From Acanthopleura granulata (lineage: Eukaryota; Mollusca; Polyplacophora; Chitonida; Chitonidae): a stretch of DNA of 64,000 bases. A program made the position numbers and the translations under genes. Under the pieces are notes generated by a model. The model saw nothing but the letters and a program-made list of their open reading frames with translations, had not been told where the DNA came from and made no database searches. Below are positions 10,701-23,800 of this stretch, piece after piece. The stretch covers positions 4,982,327 to 5,046,326 of the forward strand of contig JABBOT010000016.1 of assembly GCA_016165875.1 (NCBI GenBank). The letters are read 5' to 3'. Every line of letters starts with the position of its first letter. Position 1 is the first letter of the stretch.

Positions 10701-13700
10701 CCACAATCACCTAATGTACTAGTCAACCAGTCATCCATTGAAGTGCCCAAAACCTATCCTATTACCACGCTCGTTGACAAGACCAAAAGGTATCCAATTA
10801 TCCGTACTGAGCGAACTGTCCAAAATTTGTCCCAATTTCCCAGATGCTTTCAAATCTTTTCATAACACCATTTGCTCTTTGTTGCCTAGCAACAAGGTTA
10901 ATTGTGTACCAATTGCACAATCAATTCCCACGCAGCAAGTCTGCTACAAAGTCACCAAGTACACCCATATCTGCAACATTGTCCTGTTCATGGCAGCTGG
11001 CCTGTTACAAAGCTACCAGTAACACCAAAACTTCCAACATTTCACATTATTCATGGCAGCAAGTCAAAAGCCTTACAAGCCCATTTCTAGCCTCTGACCT
11101 CTTAATGAACCATCTCACCCTTCTACTCACAGCCCTTGGGGGAGGAGGGGGAGGAAGGGGGTAGGGTGGAAGAGTTTTGGCTGGTTCTCCAAAGTCCCCT
11201 GCTAAAACAGTCATTGCCCTTCAAGTTCTCAAGTAAATCTGACAATGAGTCTTCTGAATCCATAACCACAAGATGCTGATGTTGTGATGTTACGATGTCT
11301 TCATCCAGGGAAGAAGATCTTTTCCATCAAAATCCACTGGGAGTACTAATAATGGCCCTCCCTCACCCGCCTGAGTAAAATGATTAGCTTTGGCTGTTTG
11401 GACAAAGATCCTGAATTCCTTTCAGATCAACTGAACATTCTCTTCCCTGTTCACTGTTACTTAGTGTCACCAACAGGTGTCACAGTAAACCGCCACAATC
11501 CCCTGGGACATTTTCCTACAGCAACCCCACCTATTCTACACAAAACAAAACCATGGGAGGGATTGTAGGAGCTGGGGGGGGGGGAGCTGTAGCCCCCCAC
11601 AATCCTGCTGTTGTACCTGACACACAGTAGCAATTGTAACAGTATAAGTCCAACTTAAAACTGTCACAGCCACACTGCCAAAATCTTGGCAATCACGAAG
11701 ACATTGCTTATGGGTTTCCGTGCTCTATCACATTGCCATAGCAATACATTCACAATATCCTGTCCCCTATACTGTGCTGTCCCCTGTTGTCAAAGCACAA
11801 TGCCATACAACTGATAGGTTCTATTGCTGTTGTTGGTGTTCAATGATATTGGCAATTATGTTAAAGCAATGACAATTGGTCAGCCGATTCAGAAACCTTT
11901 ATCTATGAATGGAGGATACTTCTCAGCCATGGCTACCTCGACACCTGTTCCACAAATAGTTCTTGGATACACAATAACACTACGTACTTAAAAAAACATT
12001 TATGTCTGTTACAAATAAAATAACAAAAAAGAAACCCTGTTTCTGGGACAAGTTTGGAAACAGGGTTGGGGGGGGGGGGGGACAAATCCTGACCAGACGA
12101 AATTTACCTAATACATCATTTGGCCAAATATGGTTTATGGTTTAAATTATGCCATGATTTCTTAAAATAATAGTTATGCATTGCATTCAACTGGATGATA
12201 CTCCCCCTTCCCAACCCTGATGTGCTCACAACAAGGACACATTAACAAGCTCCTCCTCAACAAACAGTACCCTGGCATTCCTGCTATATTCATGGAATAA
12301 GTACATGTGAGAAAGCATTTGCGTGTCCACCATCAGCTCAAATGCATTTTTTCGGTCTTTCGGCAGCTGGGACTGGCATTTCATGTGCAGCCATGCAGGC
12401 AGGATTGCCGTTCCACCAATCGCAGTGATGAGCGATTTCAAAGTTTATGTCCATTCACTGAAAGTCAAAAATGAACAAGCCACCACTGCTCTTCTTTCTT
12501 GTCAGGGAGTGCACCAGACACATCACCTTGTCTCTCTTGGAAATCTTTCCCCCTTGACTCCTCAATGGTGTGCTGAGGTGACAATGTCTCTGTCCTTCAC
12601 ATTTCGACTTGGTATGGCCAGTTGTTACGGCCATTATCAGGTTGGGAGCCAACATCCAGTCCGCATGGTTTGATGTATGAAGCCAAAGCAGCTTTCTTAG
12701 ATTTCAGACCACAGTGAACATAGATTTTGTCACCACATCTATCCAGGACCAAACACCAGTCCAAACAAGCTTACGAATGTATCACTTCCGTTGTTGAATT
12801 AACAACACGTGCATTGTCGAAGGTTATGCTGTCAACTATACCTTAGGTTTTACCACCTTGGTCTGGGAGGGATGGTCACTCAATCATTCTAAAAGAAACA
12901 AGTCTTGTTGATTGCAACGTTGACTAGGAATGGTAGCAGTGTCTTTAACTTCCATACTCAGCTTCTAATCACAACAGCCAAATCAATCGCTTCACCACAA
13001 GAAGCTGGGCAAAATCTTGTTAATCCACCAACTAGATTAGCGAAGTGCATAAGCACAGAAACTCCGAATAAAGAAATGTAACGCATGGTTGACGTTCTCC
13101 ATATTTCAACTAAGTTTTACTTGTCATCTCCTGAAGATGACAAGTAAAACTTATGACAAGTCAAAATATCAAGAACGCCAACCATGCGTTAAATTTCTCT
13201 ATTCGGAGTTTCTATGCTTTTGCACTTTGCTAAGCTGGGCAACAAACTGAACTTTCCTCCACCTTTCTGCACTTGTTGACATGTGACATTAGTGCCTGAC
13301 AATCAAACCAAAGGAGGCCACAACTTATTATTAACACATCCGACCTTATGGATCTTATTCCTACTGGCCTATATATCTTGTGGGAGCATGGAAAAACTTT
13401 TCTTCAAGATTAGCCGCATTCCACACTTTTTAACATGAGACAACATTCCAAACAGGTTCTACCTCGAAAATTCTTGCACTACATCTGCCCGAAACATTCG
13501 CTTTCGGTTTCACCACAGCATAAGGCTCTCTTCCACTACGAATTGAGACCAAACTCGACATAATTTGAAATACATGTAGTGAGAATTAAGTCTACTTCTA
13601 TCCCCACATGGAACATGCAACAAGAATGGTTTTTGCAAAAAAAACAAAAAAACAAAAAAAATAAACAACAAAAGAACAAAAAAAAAAAACAAGAAGAAAA

Positions 13701-16700
13701 CATAAATGGAAAAGAATACACCTTACAACAACTCAACCCTCACACCAGAAGATGTTCTGGAAGTGGAAGGATATGGTAAGTTTTCACACAACCCAATTAA
13801 AGTTGAAATCAACTGGCTGTATTCTAATGTGTAATCACTATGCAGAAAATGATTTTCATGGTACAATTTGGCTGAACTTGAGCTGCAGTGCTGTTACAGT
13901 ATTCAAGAGCCTGGAAATCTGGACAGTGTTGTCAAGAAATCAATCCTTATCCATGTTCCAGGATTCCCGCCCATTTTTTTTTTTTTTTTTTTCATCAAGG
14001 ACTTTCATGCAGTTTGTTTCTTGTTTTGGGCACAATGGAGGATTGTTCAGGTATCTGAGTACATAAGATTCATGAACTCGATTCGATAGCTCATCGAGGA
14101 GTCCATTCATTTCATAATCCATTACGACATTTGGCAATAATAAAAACAGAAGTATCTCAAGAGGATTGGTAAAATTTTCTCAAAATAAATTTTCTCAAAA
14201 ATTCCCCAGGTTTTTTAAATCTTTTGACAAAATTCAAGTGCTTTCAAGGAACAGTGGGAACCCTGAATTGTTCTAGTCATTGGGCATTTAGCTCAAGTTC
14301 TTCTGATTTATCCATGTTCAAGTCATTTATCCTTATTCTGAATATATACATGTAACACTGTTCTGGTTATTTTGGTACTATTCCATAAATTTCCATCATC
14401 CAGACAATGGTAAATACACCTTCAAGCAAACCTTCTTCAGTGGATATATACTTGAAAGACCCATTTTTGTTTTCTGGGAAGAGAAACGTTTTTTTATGTT
14501 TTACAAGTTAATATTTATTGTCAGAATTCTCCTGTTGAAATAATTATTTAACACACAATAATTTTGGTATAAATGGCTTTAACACAAACTCAGTTTGTAA
14601 CAAATTAACACTGACGCTGATGTCACAGTGTTGCCACTAAATGCAACTTGCTGCTTTACTCATTTCACCAAAGGAATATTGGACCATTTTCACAGTATTT
14701 CCACAGGAAAACAGATTCTGTGGATTCAGCCTGTTTGCAGGACTCCAACCCTATATCATCGACTGCCTTTACACATTCCTGTACCGGTGTAATTCATAAA
14801 GCAATACAACATTAAAACGAAAAATACCAAAAAACAAAAATAATGGGGATATTTAACAACAAATAAAATCCAAGTGATAAATAATATAAATGATTAAAAA
14901 TACCTCAGCAAGGCAGTCTGAATAACTGATTTCCAAACAAACAAATGGCATCTTCTTAAAATCCCACACGTTGACGGGCTCCTAGTTCTGTACAACGGTT
15001 TCTCAGGCCAGCTAGAGTTGCTTCCCCTAAGTCAACACCTATGGCTCCAGGTTCATGCTAATTGCAAGCCTGCTCTTTGGCTGGAAACCGCCGACAAAAA
15101 GACAAAATATTCTCCAGGGACATGAATGTTCCCAAAAACAACTTTCCTCCTACATGTATGACTCGTTACTTATTTTCAGTCCTGAGATCCTAAGCGTTCG
15201 GCTTGATTTCCTTATTCATTTGACGAATGGCTGCACTCTCTCTGCCGCTTCCTCCACGCAAAATGGTACACAAATCTTTAACACCGCATCATTAACACAA
15301 GAACTGTGACATTCCGTTTGCAAGATTCTAGGTCATGCACGATCACATCATCTTACCTTCTCCACCTATATTTTTTCCCCATTTACGTCTCTTCTCCCCT
15401 TTGGCCGTGTTTTCCGTCACACACCACCGTGTCGAAAGTATCAAATCATAAACCAATCCAATAACATTCTCTCAGAATTCTATGTACCGCATCAACCAAA
15501 CCGTGTACGGCAGCCAAATCTACATGAACAGGACAACCACCCCCTATCTCAGTATTTCAACTCTAACTAGGCCAACCAAATACATCTGGCCAGTCAACCA
15601 AACCTACCTGCAAAGTTCAACCAAGGCCACAGCACACTACAATTGCACAATATTACCATTTAGTCTCCATGTATTAGAAGCTCATATTTCTCATCATGAA
15701 GCGATCATGTGCTTTTCCTCTGCATTTCCGACATCTGTGTGGTTTCACCTCACAAAACCTTTCAGCAAGAAAGCAAGCAGTTCAAGGGAGAATACCTCCC
15801 CCCCTCTCCCCCACCCCCCCACTGCACACAGCTTAATCATCAAGAAAGACCACCAATGCTAAATGCTGGTATACATGTAGCATTCCAAGAAAGTGAACAC
15901 TGTAAGTTAACATCACTTCCTATCATAACGGTGGAGGACGATTATGCTATGAAGCGACCCCCGCCCACCGAGCCAACAATCCTTTTTGATTTCCTTGAGT
16001 AGGATCCAACCCTTAACAAGATGAGAGGACACGAATGACAAGAGGATGAGTTGCCTCCCTTGCCTGGTCAACGTTAACCTTGGCTGTGGTTGTCGTGGAT
16101 GTACAGGTGCGCCAGACATGCAGGCATGTCTCTTTGGCAGTTAGTCGAATGAGCACAGGGACAAGGCTGCAATGACTACGTCAACATACACTGAAAATGC
16201 ATCATTAAATAACACACAAATGCGCTTCACCATGTTGTCATGACGACAGAGTACATACGAAGCCCGTAACCGACAGCAATTACAGCTTTTTATCAGATGA
16301 ACAGATTTTTTTTTCTTTTTTTTTGAAAATGTGTTTAGTTTCATTAAATTAAATTAATTCACTGGGTGAAAATGCACCAGACGCCAACACATTTAAACCG
16401 TCCTTAATCCTAACTCCGAACTGATATCGTAATACAGACCCCAAGTCTTTTTAAATCAACCAGTTCGAGGGTATCATTAAGACTTGAATGCATTGTAAGA
16501 ATTAAATTTACCCTGCAAATGACACACTGGTTGCCATAGTTATCATGTGAAGATGCGATATTTTGTCCAAGCAATGACTACTTCTGCAGGAAAAAATGGA
16601 AACCATACAATTTTACAACACATCAGCATTTTGGCAAAAAAAAAAAGAAAAAATATGCATGAACCCACGCAATAATATTTCCAAATCACAAAAAAAAAAA

Positions 16701-17484
16701 ACAGAAAAAAAAATCACCACCGTCTTATCTACAATATGGTATATAAGTCCCCATAGTCAGCAAGAAATCAGTGTGGAAAATGATTTCCGAACAAACCAAA
16801 TTTCCTTTTCCGACGAAAAACTTCCTGTGTTTCAACGTTCAACAATTAATCTATGTACACATCCGTAGACTTCACTCAAACTGCTCAAGATTGAAAGGTC
16901 TGTGTCCAGCAACAACAACAACATTGGTGACGACGACAACAAAGAATCGCTTCACGTCCTGGTCTTCTAGAAATCAACAGGCACATAGCAAAAACGGCCG
17001 AATACACGCATTCTCAAGCTTTCTTTATGTCTGAGGCAGAATTAATTGCGATAGCATGGCAGATAATCTGCCTGCCTGAAATCCGCTTATCTTTTGTAAT
17101 TTTCCAGGAACATAGTATCACAAAGGTATCACAACATCAGGTTAGCTTCCTTGACCGGGGTTATCTAGGAGCTAGCCTTCCAATAGATTACCTCCCCTGC
17201 CAGTCAATTTTTTGTTTTCCCTCTGTTTAAGTAAATATAATCATTAAGCTCTTTGTTTTCGTCTTTAATTCCCAGAGTAGAGTAAGAAATTGGCAGCAGT
17301 AGAGGTATTAACCCAAGGATAGTCTGTTTACATCACGGCACACATGAGTTAGCCCTCCCCCCACCCCCCACCCCCACTTTGTCTGGGTTATCTACCCTTG
17401 GCACAACTCATTCAGCAACCTGCAGCCAAATCCGGTTAAATACCAACTTCAAGTTCATCTCCGCCAAATCTGAAAGTCTTGCAG
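7715..17484 (-). other. LARP4: Probable long LARP4 3' untranslated region
   Basis: From the LARP4 stop to the strong polyadenylation signal at 7731-7736 there is no convincing exon, no SINE copy and few repeats, in contrast to the introns. The DNA is AT-rich with many poly-A/poly-T runs, a (TA)n tract and one large hairpin. RNA-binding protein genes often have long regulated 3' UTRs. Earlier AATAAA signals exist (14514-14519, 10045-10080), so shorter 3' ends are likely too. The limits are inferred. Confidence 0.4.
13037..13233. repeat. 197-bp near-perfect palindrome (hairpin/foldback)
   Basis: Two arms of about 95 nt face each other around a 5-nt loop near 13132. The left arm starts ttagcgaagtgc and the right arm ends gcactttgctaa. 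The inner 16 nt (gttttacttgtcatct) pair exactly with agatgacaagtaaaac, and outer blocks (aactccgaataaagaaat; acgcatggttgacgttc) pair with few mismatches. It is either a foldback MITE or a functional RNA hairpin in the putative LARP4 3' UTR. Confidence 0.9.
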
Positions 17485-17853
17485 TCATTTGTTCGGTGAT
17501 CGCCGCCCTTCGAATTCCCGCTCCTTCCGCCTGTCACGGCGTTCGCGATTTTCCTTGGCTCGGCGACCAACGAATTGTCTCTGCTCTTTTGGGTCAGAAT
17601 CTTTGCGAATGGGGTCCCTGGCTGGGAGGCGCGAGTTCACAGGAGACTGTCGTGTTGTTTGGGTCTGTTCCTTAAGTGTGTGGGGTTTGTGATTCACTTG
17701 GTCTTTACCTCCCGGTGATCCCGGCGGGCAGGTGGTACCTGCACCATTAGTGCTTTCTTCTGATTTTGGCCGCTCTGTTGTTGCTCCGTTCTCTGATTCG
17801 GATCGCCTTTGCACCATCTGGGCATAACTGAGCTTCACAGGCTGTTTTTCCTC
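17485..17853 (-). CDS. LARP4: LARP4 terminal coding exon
   Basis: Acceptor ATTTTGCAG; 122 codons plus TGA at 17487-17485. It encodes [20 protein letters not shown] and a highly basic tail ([26 protein letters not shown]). KLSYAQM corresponds to the conserved KLSYAEVCQ of vertebrate LARP4, and the RRQF..R basic end is also shared. Confidence 0.95.
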   Translation of the reverse strand, partial: EEKQPVKLSYAQMVQRRSESENGATTERPKSEESTNGAGTTCPPGSPGGKDQVNHKPHTLKEQTQTTRQSPVNSRLPARDPIRKDSDPKEQRQFVGRRAKENRERRDRRKEREFEGRRSPNK

Positions 17854-20800
17854 CTGCAAAATACAAAACCATGGTTTTACACATTGCTCAATATACACAA
17901 CGTTTGCTTTACATACTTCTAGATATACAGGCAAACCTTTTGGATGTGGCCAGTGAAGGGAGACATAAAAATGGTCGCATATGACTGTTGGCCACATAAG
18001 ACAGGTCGTGAAGACCAAGCCAAACCATTACTGAATTAAGGTTTCAGGAAATCTTCACGTGTACATAATAATCTCACACATAACTGTTAAAATGCTACCC
18101 TGTCCTGCCACACATGTTTCCTAGAAATATAACAATTGTAGTAAAATAATAACTGAATAATTGTGTAATATCAAATTGTGTGGGGTACGCCTACAGGCCT
18201 CATGTCAGGAGATCTTTCTTCGCTGTTTACAGGTGGATGTAGGTACAGGCTGTGCACATTGCTTATAATACACATCAGTTGTTCCATATATTGCTGCAAA
18301 TATAAATATTACTTCACTAACTGCTAAAAATACACAATTATTGCTTTATACATTGCTGTAGTACAAAATCACAACTGAACACAGTTCTGAAGGGAAAAAA
18401 AAATGAGGACAGAAAACAAGCACACTTAGTTTTATAAACGTGTTGAGAAATTCGTGTTGACTTGTTCCAACTGACCAGAGAAAGTGATTTCTGTGTGTTG
18501 ACCATTGCCTGTTTGACAGCTGACTGGACTTCTGGCTCAGCCTGCTTGACCTCTTGCTTACTGCCAACTGTGTGGGCGTGGGAATGGGAGGAGTTAAGGG
18601 CGGGGCCAGAATGCGTGTGAGTGGCTTTCTGTGATCTGAAACAAGATTAACACAGTTATGGTTAGAGCTGTCAAGACCATCGGATTTCACTTGTTAGTGT
18701 CAAGTTTCATCCATAACAAAAAATTTTACTTCTATTTCAAATTAAAAATAGAGCCCAAGGGCTATGAAATGGCTCTATTGCTCTTTTCTAATTTTATTCT
18801 TCTTGTAACTAGAGACCAGTTTTCTTCCAGTACAATTCATCAGTCTTCTCCACGCACAATGTGCCTATTCGTTACAGTGTCCGTAATGGGGAACCCGGCA
18901 GCATTATTTTGCATCCTTTTATGTCTATCTTTTCTTTCCCAGCTCATGACATCAGTTTTAAGAGATTGGATTGCACTGGCACGTCACAGTGATATACTGT
19001 AATCCTGAAGACATTTTCCCTAACAAAATTTTGCCACTAAGTTCTTGAAATTTCTATTTGCTCAGTTAGTGTGAGCACCAACAAAGTCCAAAATATCTTC
19101 ATTATTCGTACCACTGCTGTACGTGGAAACAGGTCGAAGCAAAACATAATAAAACAATACTTGTTTATTACAAAGCTTGTCTTAGAGAAAAATTTTTCCG
19201 CCCGAAAGCTTAGGAATGAATGAATGATTATTGTTTAACGCCCTACTCAAGAATATTTCACTTATACGAAGGCGGTGTCTCCTTGGTGCAGGACGGATTT
19301 CCACCGTATCTTTTATCTGGTGCTGCCTCACCGAGACGACTTGCCGAAGACACCCAACAAGCCCCCTCACCCAGTCACATTATACTGACACCGGGCCGGC
19401 CAATCCACCCTCTATCCTCTTATTGCTGAGCGCCTAGCGAGGAAGCAGAATGTACCATTTTTTAAAGTCTTTGGTATGACCCGACCCAGGTTTGAACCCA
19501 GATCTCCCCGTCCGAAAGCTAACGCCCAACCAACTGCGCTATCCGGGCGGGTCCCGATGCTTAGGACCCACTGAACCTATCACCACTGTGTGCAACTGGT
19601 GAGGGGCATCAGTTAAATGTACTTAGTCAACCGACACTGATACACTTGAAGGCCGTTTGAGGATTGTCAGCTGACAAAGAGACCTTGCACAAAATCACTC
19701 AACTACTAAGACCACTGTCATGGAAATTGTTACGCACAAAACCCCACAGACAACAACTAATCAGCAAATGTAGTACAGTTCTGTGATATGCGCATGTACA
19801 GAAAATTAACCTCAAATGAAATAAAATAAAATTTTTGAAACATTTATGGAGTTATCATTCAACATCAGAGTTAACAGTAATTTTATTAAAATTGTTACAA
19901 TTGCTAATTTGAATCAACAAATTGATTTGTGAGGATGAGGGGAAGGGGCATTTCTCAACAAACCCACATGAATCGATGCATCACAAATACTACTGAATTA
20001 ACAACATAGGTTTCGCCAAGGGAGTGTCTCCGTGTCTTTGAGAAATCCTATTCAGACAAAATTAACAAACTAAATCCAAAATCCAGCAATTTGTGGATGG
20101 TTGTGGGTTCCCCCCGCCGGCTCTGTCCGGTTTCCTCCCACCTTAATGCTGGCCACTCAACATTTAAAATCATATGAAGCAGGTCAACACATTTCTTTCA
20201 ACACACACTTAAGATTGTCCACAAAGCTGCAAATGTTTCAGGATATTTCTTTAAAAATATGCTCATTAAAATTTTACAATAGCAAACAAATGTCTGCAGA
20301 CTCTCATATGCATAGAACAACTGTTCTGTGCATATGCAAAGTTCACAGGCAAAGATATAGAAAAGCCTAAAATTGCAAGTGAGCTTTACTAGGAAACCAT
20401 GAAAGCACAACCTATGTACTTTTTGTAATATTCATAAAATAAAGTAAAATATGTTCTTAGCCATTAATTCAGCTTATGAAGCTGCAACACCTATGTGACT
20501 TGTACAGTACCTGTCTGTTATACTGAGCAGTAACCCAAGGGATCAAGGTCAAATGCTTGACACCAGCGCAGACTTCATCGAAAGCAGTTCCATCCACTTC
20601 GAGTTTGGAGGCCCATGGCCATATTTTTTGGAGGACGGGTGATGAATTCCGGGTTGCGAAGAATGTCAAAATTTTAAAACATTACCCTGATTCCATCTAG
20701 ATCGTCTAACATCTCTATTCCCGTTTTTACTCTCGCCCAGTCCGTTATTTTTGGGCAGCAACCCAAGGGGTCAGGTCAAATGGCATACCTGCCGTCTAAT

Positions 20801-23800
20801 AATTAACTTAGGCATCATTCTTTATTTCCACCATTTTAATGACTACCCAAGCGCTTGATTGTCATAAGGTAGGCCTATATACAATTAGGAACTGTTAAAT
20901 GCATCCATGTAGGCTATCTTACATGATGTAAATCTTTTCGCTACATCTGCTACCACAGCCAGTCAAGATACCCACCGACTACTCCAGACAGAATTAATAG
21001 TTTTATTCAATGCATAATCATTGCATATAAATCCCAACAAAACAATGAAGAAAACGTCATGAAAGGAAGCTAATATTTTACCATCACACACGGTCTCTTT
21101 CGCTAAATGCACTGAGTACTTCTGGAATTTTCTTCACATTTTTTCATGCCTCCACAATGGGCCTCTGGCAATTTTCACCAATAGGCCCATAAACATACCA
21201 TGCAATGCACTTAAAACCCCTTGGCCTTTAGCACATGTATAATATGAAGTAGAATTCCAAGAGACATCATGTATCAGCCATTCAAAAAATCATTTAGGTA
21301 TGGTACAAATTTGGTGAACTTGGGACAAACTGTCCATGAGATAGAGCCTTTACAAGCCTTATATTCAATTTAACTTAAATGACCTCAATTACTTTGAAGA
21401 AAAAGGTCAAGGTAACTGAAAATCAACAGGGTTCGTACTCATAGCACTGTGTGAGTGTGGTTTAAGTTTGGTGAACTTGGGCTAAACCATTCTAGAGATA
21501 GAGCGTTTACAAGCCTTGTATAACATTTAACTTAAATGACCCCAATGAGCTTGAACAAAAAGGTCAAGGTCATTGAAAATCAATAGGGTTCGTGCTCATG
21601 CCAATGTGTAAGTGTGGTGTAAGCTTGGTGAACATCAGATAAACGATTCTTGAGATAGAGAGTTCACGAGGAATGTGGACAGACAGACTGATGCCTGCTA
21701 CAACAATACCCCTTGGCCAAAATTCGCCGAGAGGTAAAAAGATTTCAAAACCTCAAGATATAACCCAAGTATATCACAAAAAGGGGACTAACAGTACAAC
21801 CAGTTAGTTCTCAGGCCCCGCCCATTTTACAAAGCAGTTGTAGCTTGTGACTGCAACACAAAGTGAAGACATACTTCGCTTAAGGTAAATGTGCTCAATG
21901 CAAGGTTGCGAGAGCATCACATCCCTGATTACAAAGAACCATGGCGCAGGACAGGACGTACTTTTCAAATCGTGACTCATGCTTCGTCTCTGTCTTTGCG
22001 TCTAGCTTCTCGGGGGAAGGCGGGGGCGTCGGAAGTGAACCAGCCAGAGACGACACACTGGGACCGGATGTTGCAGTCGTGGTAACCGTCGACGACGCGC
22101 TCAGCGCTGTTGTTGTTGCAGTAGTCGTCGTTGCCACGGATGTTATGGAGGGGGTATTATTGTTGCTGATGGAAGTGGAGGCAGGCATAGCTGCAGGTAT
22201 GTTCATGTCCTTGGTCGTGGGAGAAGAAGGGGAGGCAACTTGTGGTTTACTCCCTGCATCTTTCTGGCCAGGTCGTGCTGTTCCCTTGACGACGTCAGAC
22301 AACTTGTTTACATGAATATCACCGGTTGAGGAGTTATTCTGTGAAAATATGAAATTTATTTATTTATTTTATTTGGTGTTTCGTGTCATATTTAAGAATG
22401 TGTCACCTGTACGCTGGAAATCAGCATTATAGCTGGAAAAACTGGGCAGAGCCCAGGGAAACCCACGACCTTCCACAGGTTGCTGGCAGACCTTACCACA
22501 CACGGCCGAAGAACAAGCCAGCATGGGCAGGACTTGGCCTGACAGCAACCACAATGATCTGATGATCCTGGTTGATAGTGCCACGTTAGCGAACTAACCA
22601 CTTCAAAACATAAAATCATATGTAACTTTGAAGAAAATGGTTGGAAATAATCTAACTTATGACAATAAGATAAATTTGCAACCGAACTGAAATCTACTTA
22701 GTTGCTTAATTTTAGAATCTAGCAAATATGCTGTGAAGAAAAGTCTGCGAAAGTCATTAAAAAGAAAAGGAACCAGGAGTAAAGAACTTAGAAGTTCTCC
22801 ACTCAGTTTTAACACCAACATCCAAAGATTTAGTTCTTTGAGTAAATCACAAGACTTCAGCTTTTAGCCATATAAATTTAGTTCTCGAAGTATTTAAAAA
22901 AACTGTTAACAGGCCTAATACAATCATTTCTCAAATTTCTTCACGAAAATATGTAGAAAACAGTTTTTAGTAGTTTTTGTTGCCTCCTTTGTTGAAGAGT
23001 GCTTAAGTCCAAGGTAAGTAACTCACAGATGCTCCAGGCAGAGGAGGGAAAGAATTGGACTCTAGCTCAAACTGGGGCTCTATACATCGGCCATCTTTGG
23101 TTGACAGCTGTGAAGAATTGGTTCGCTGAAAACGTACGCGAAAAGGAGTGATAAAAAATGCCGCAGAAATCTGTCCCATTACATACAAGAAATTACAGAA
23201 CATAAATTTTCTAGCCGTGTATGAAGTTAAATATTTCGGTGTCGTCCCGTCTGGTTACTCACAAACTAGTTTAAGATTCTCTTTGAGCTACCAGAAGACC
23301 TCTGAAAAGATATGTACTACTTTAGTTGTGTGTGGGTTCCATTGTCAAAATAAAAAACCTGAGGCTTCACAACAGTAATTTAACAATTTCACATGCTTTT
23401 GATCTTCTTGCAAAGATCTTTGTCGAGTTAAAAGCCACTGTGATCTCAAATGGCATAAATGGTATGCTATGGAATATCACTTACATTATGTGAAATAAGT
23501 TGATATTTACTTGACGCAGATATTGGCTGAAATATTGAAAGCTTGTGAAACCTTAAAACTTAGGTGTTAACACCTCGAGTTCAATATTATTATTTCTGAA
23601 AAGTTCTTGGCAAGTTGGTACAAAATGTTAACAAGATTATCCTTGTGCATGTTTTCATCAACTTCATTCACACACAAAATCATTCATTCTTTGTTTTTGA
23701 AAAGTTCCAATTAACTTGTTTGATGATCTCAAGATGAACTACACCTTACGATATCTGATGATGCAATTTCTTGCTTACTCCAAGGTCAACTTTGTAAGTT

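Noticed and set aside
12226..12655. Minus ORFs of 71 and 66 codons that look somewhat protein-like
   Set aside because: No motif recognised, no splice link to LARP4, and they lie in the probable 3' UTR. Conservation data would be needed.
19480..19557. tRNA-Lys gene
   Set aside because: The anticodon region is degenerate and the sequence continues into a SINE body and tail; it is a SINE head.
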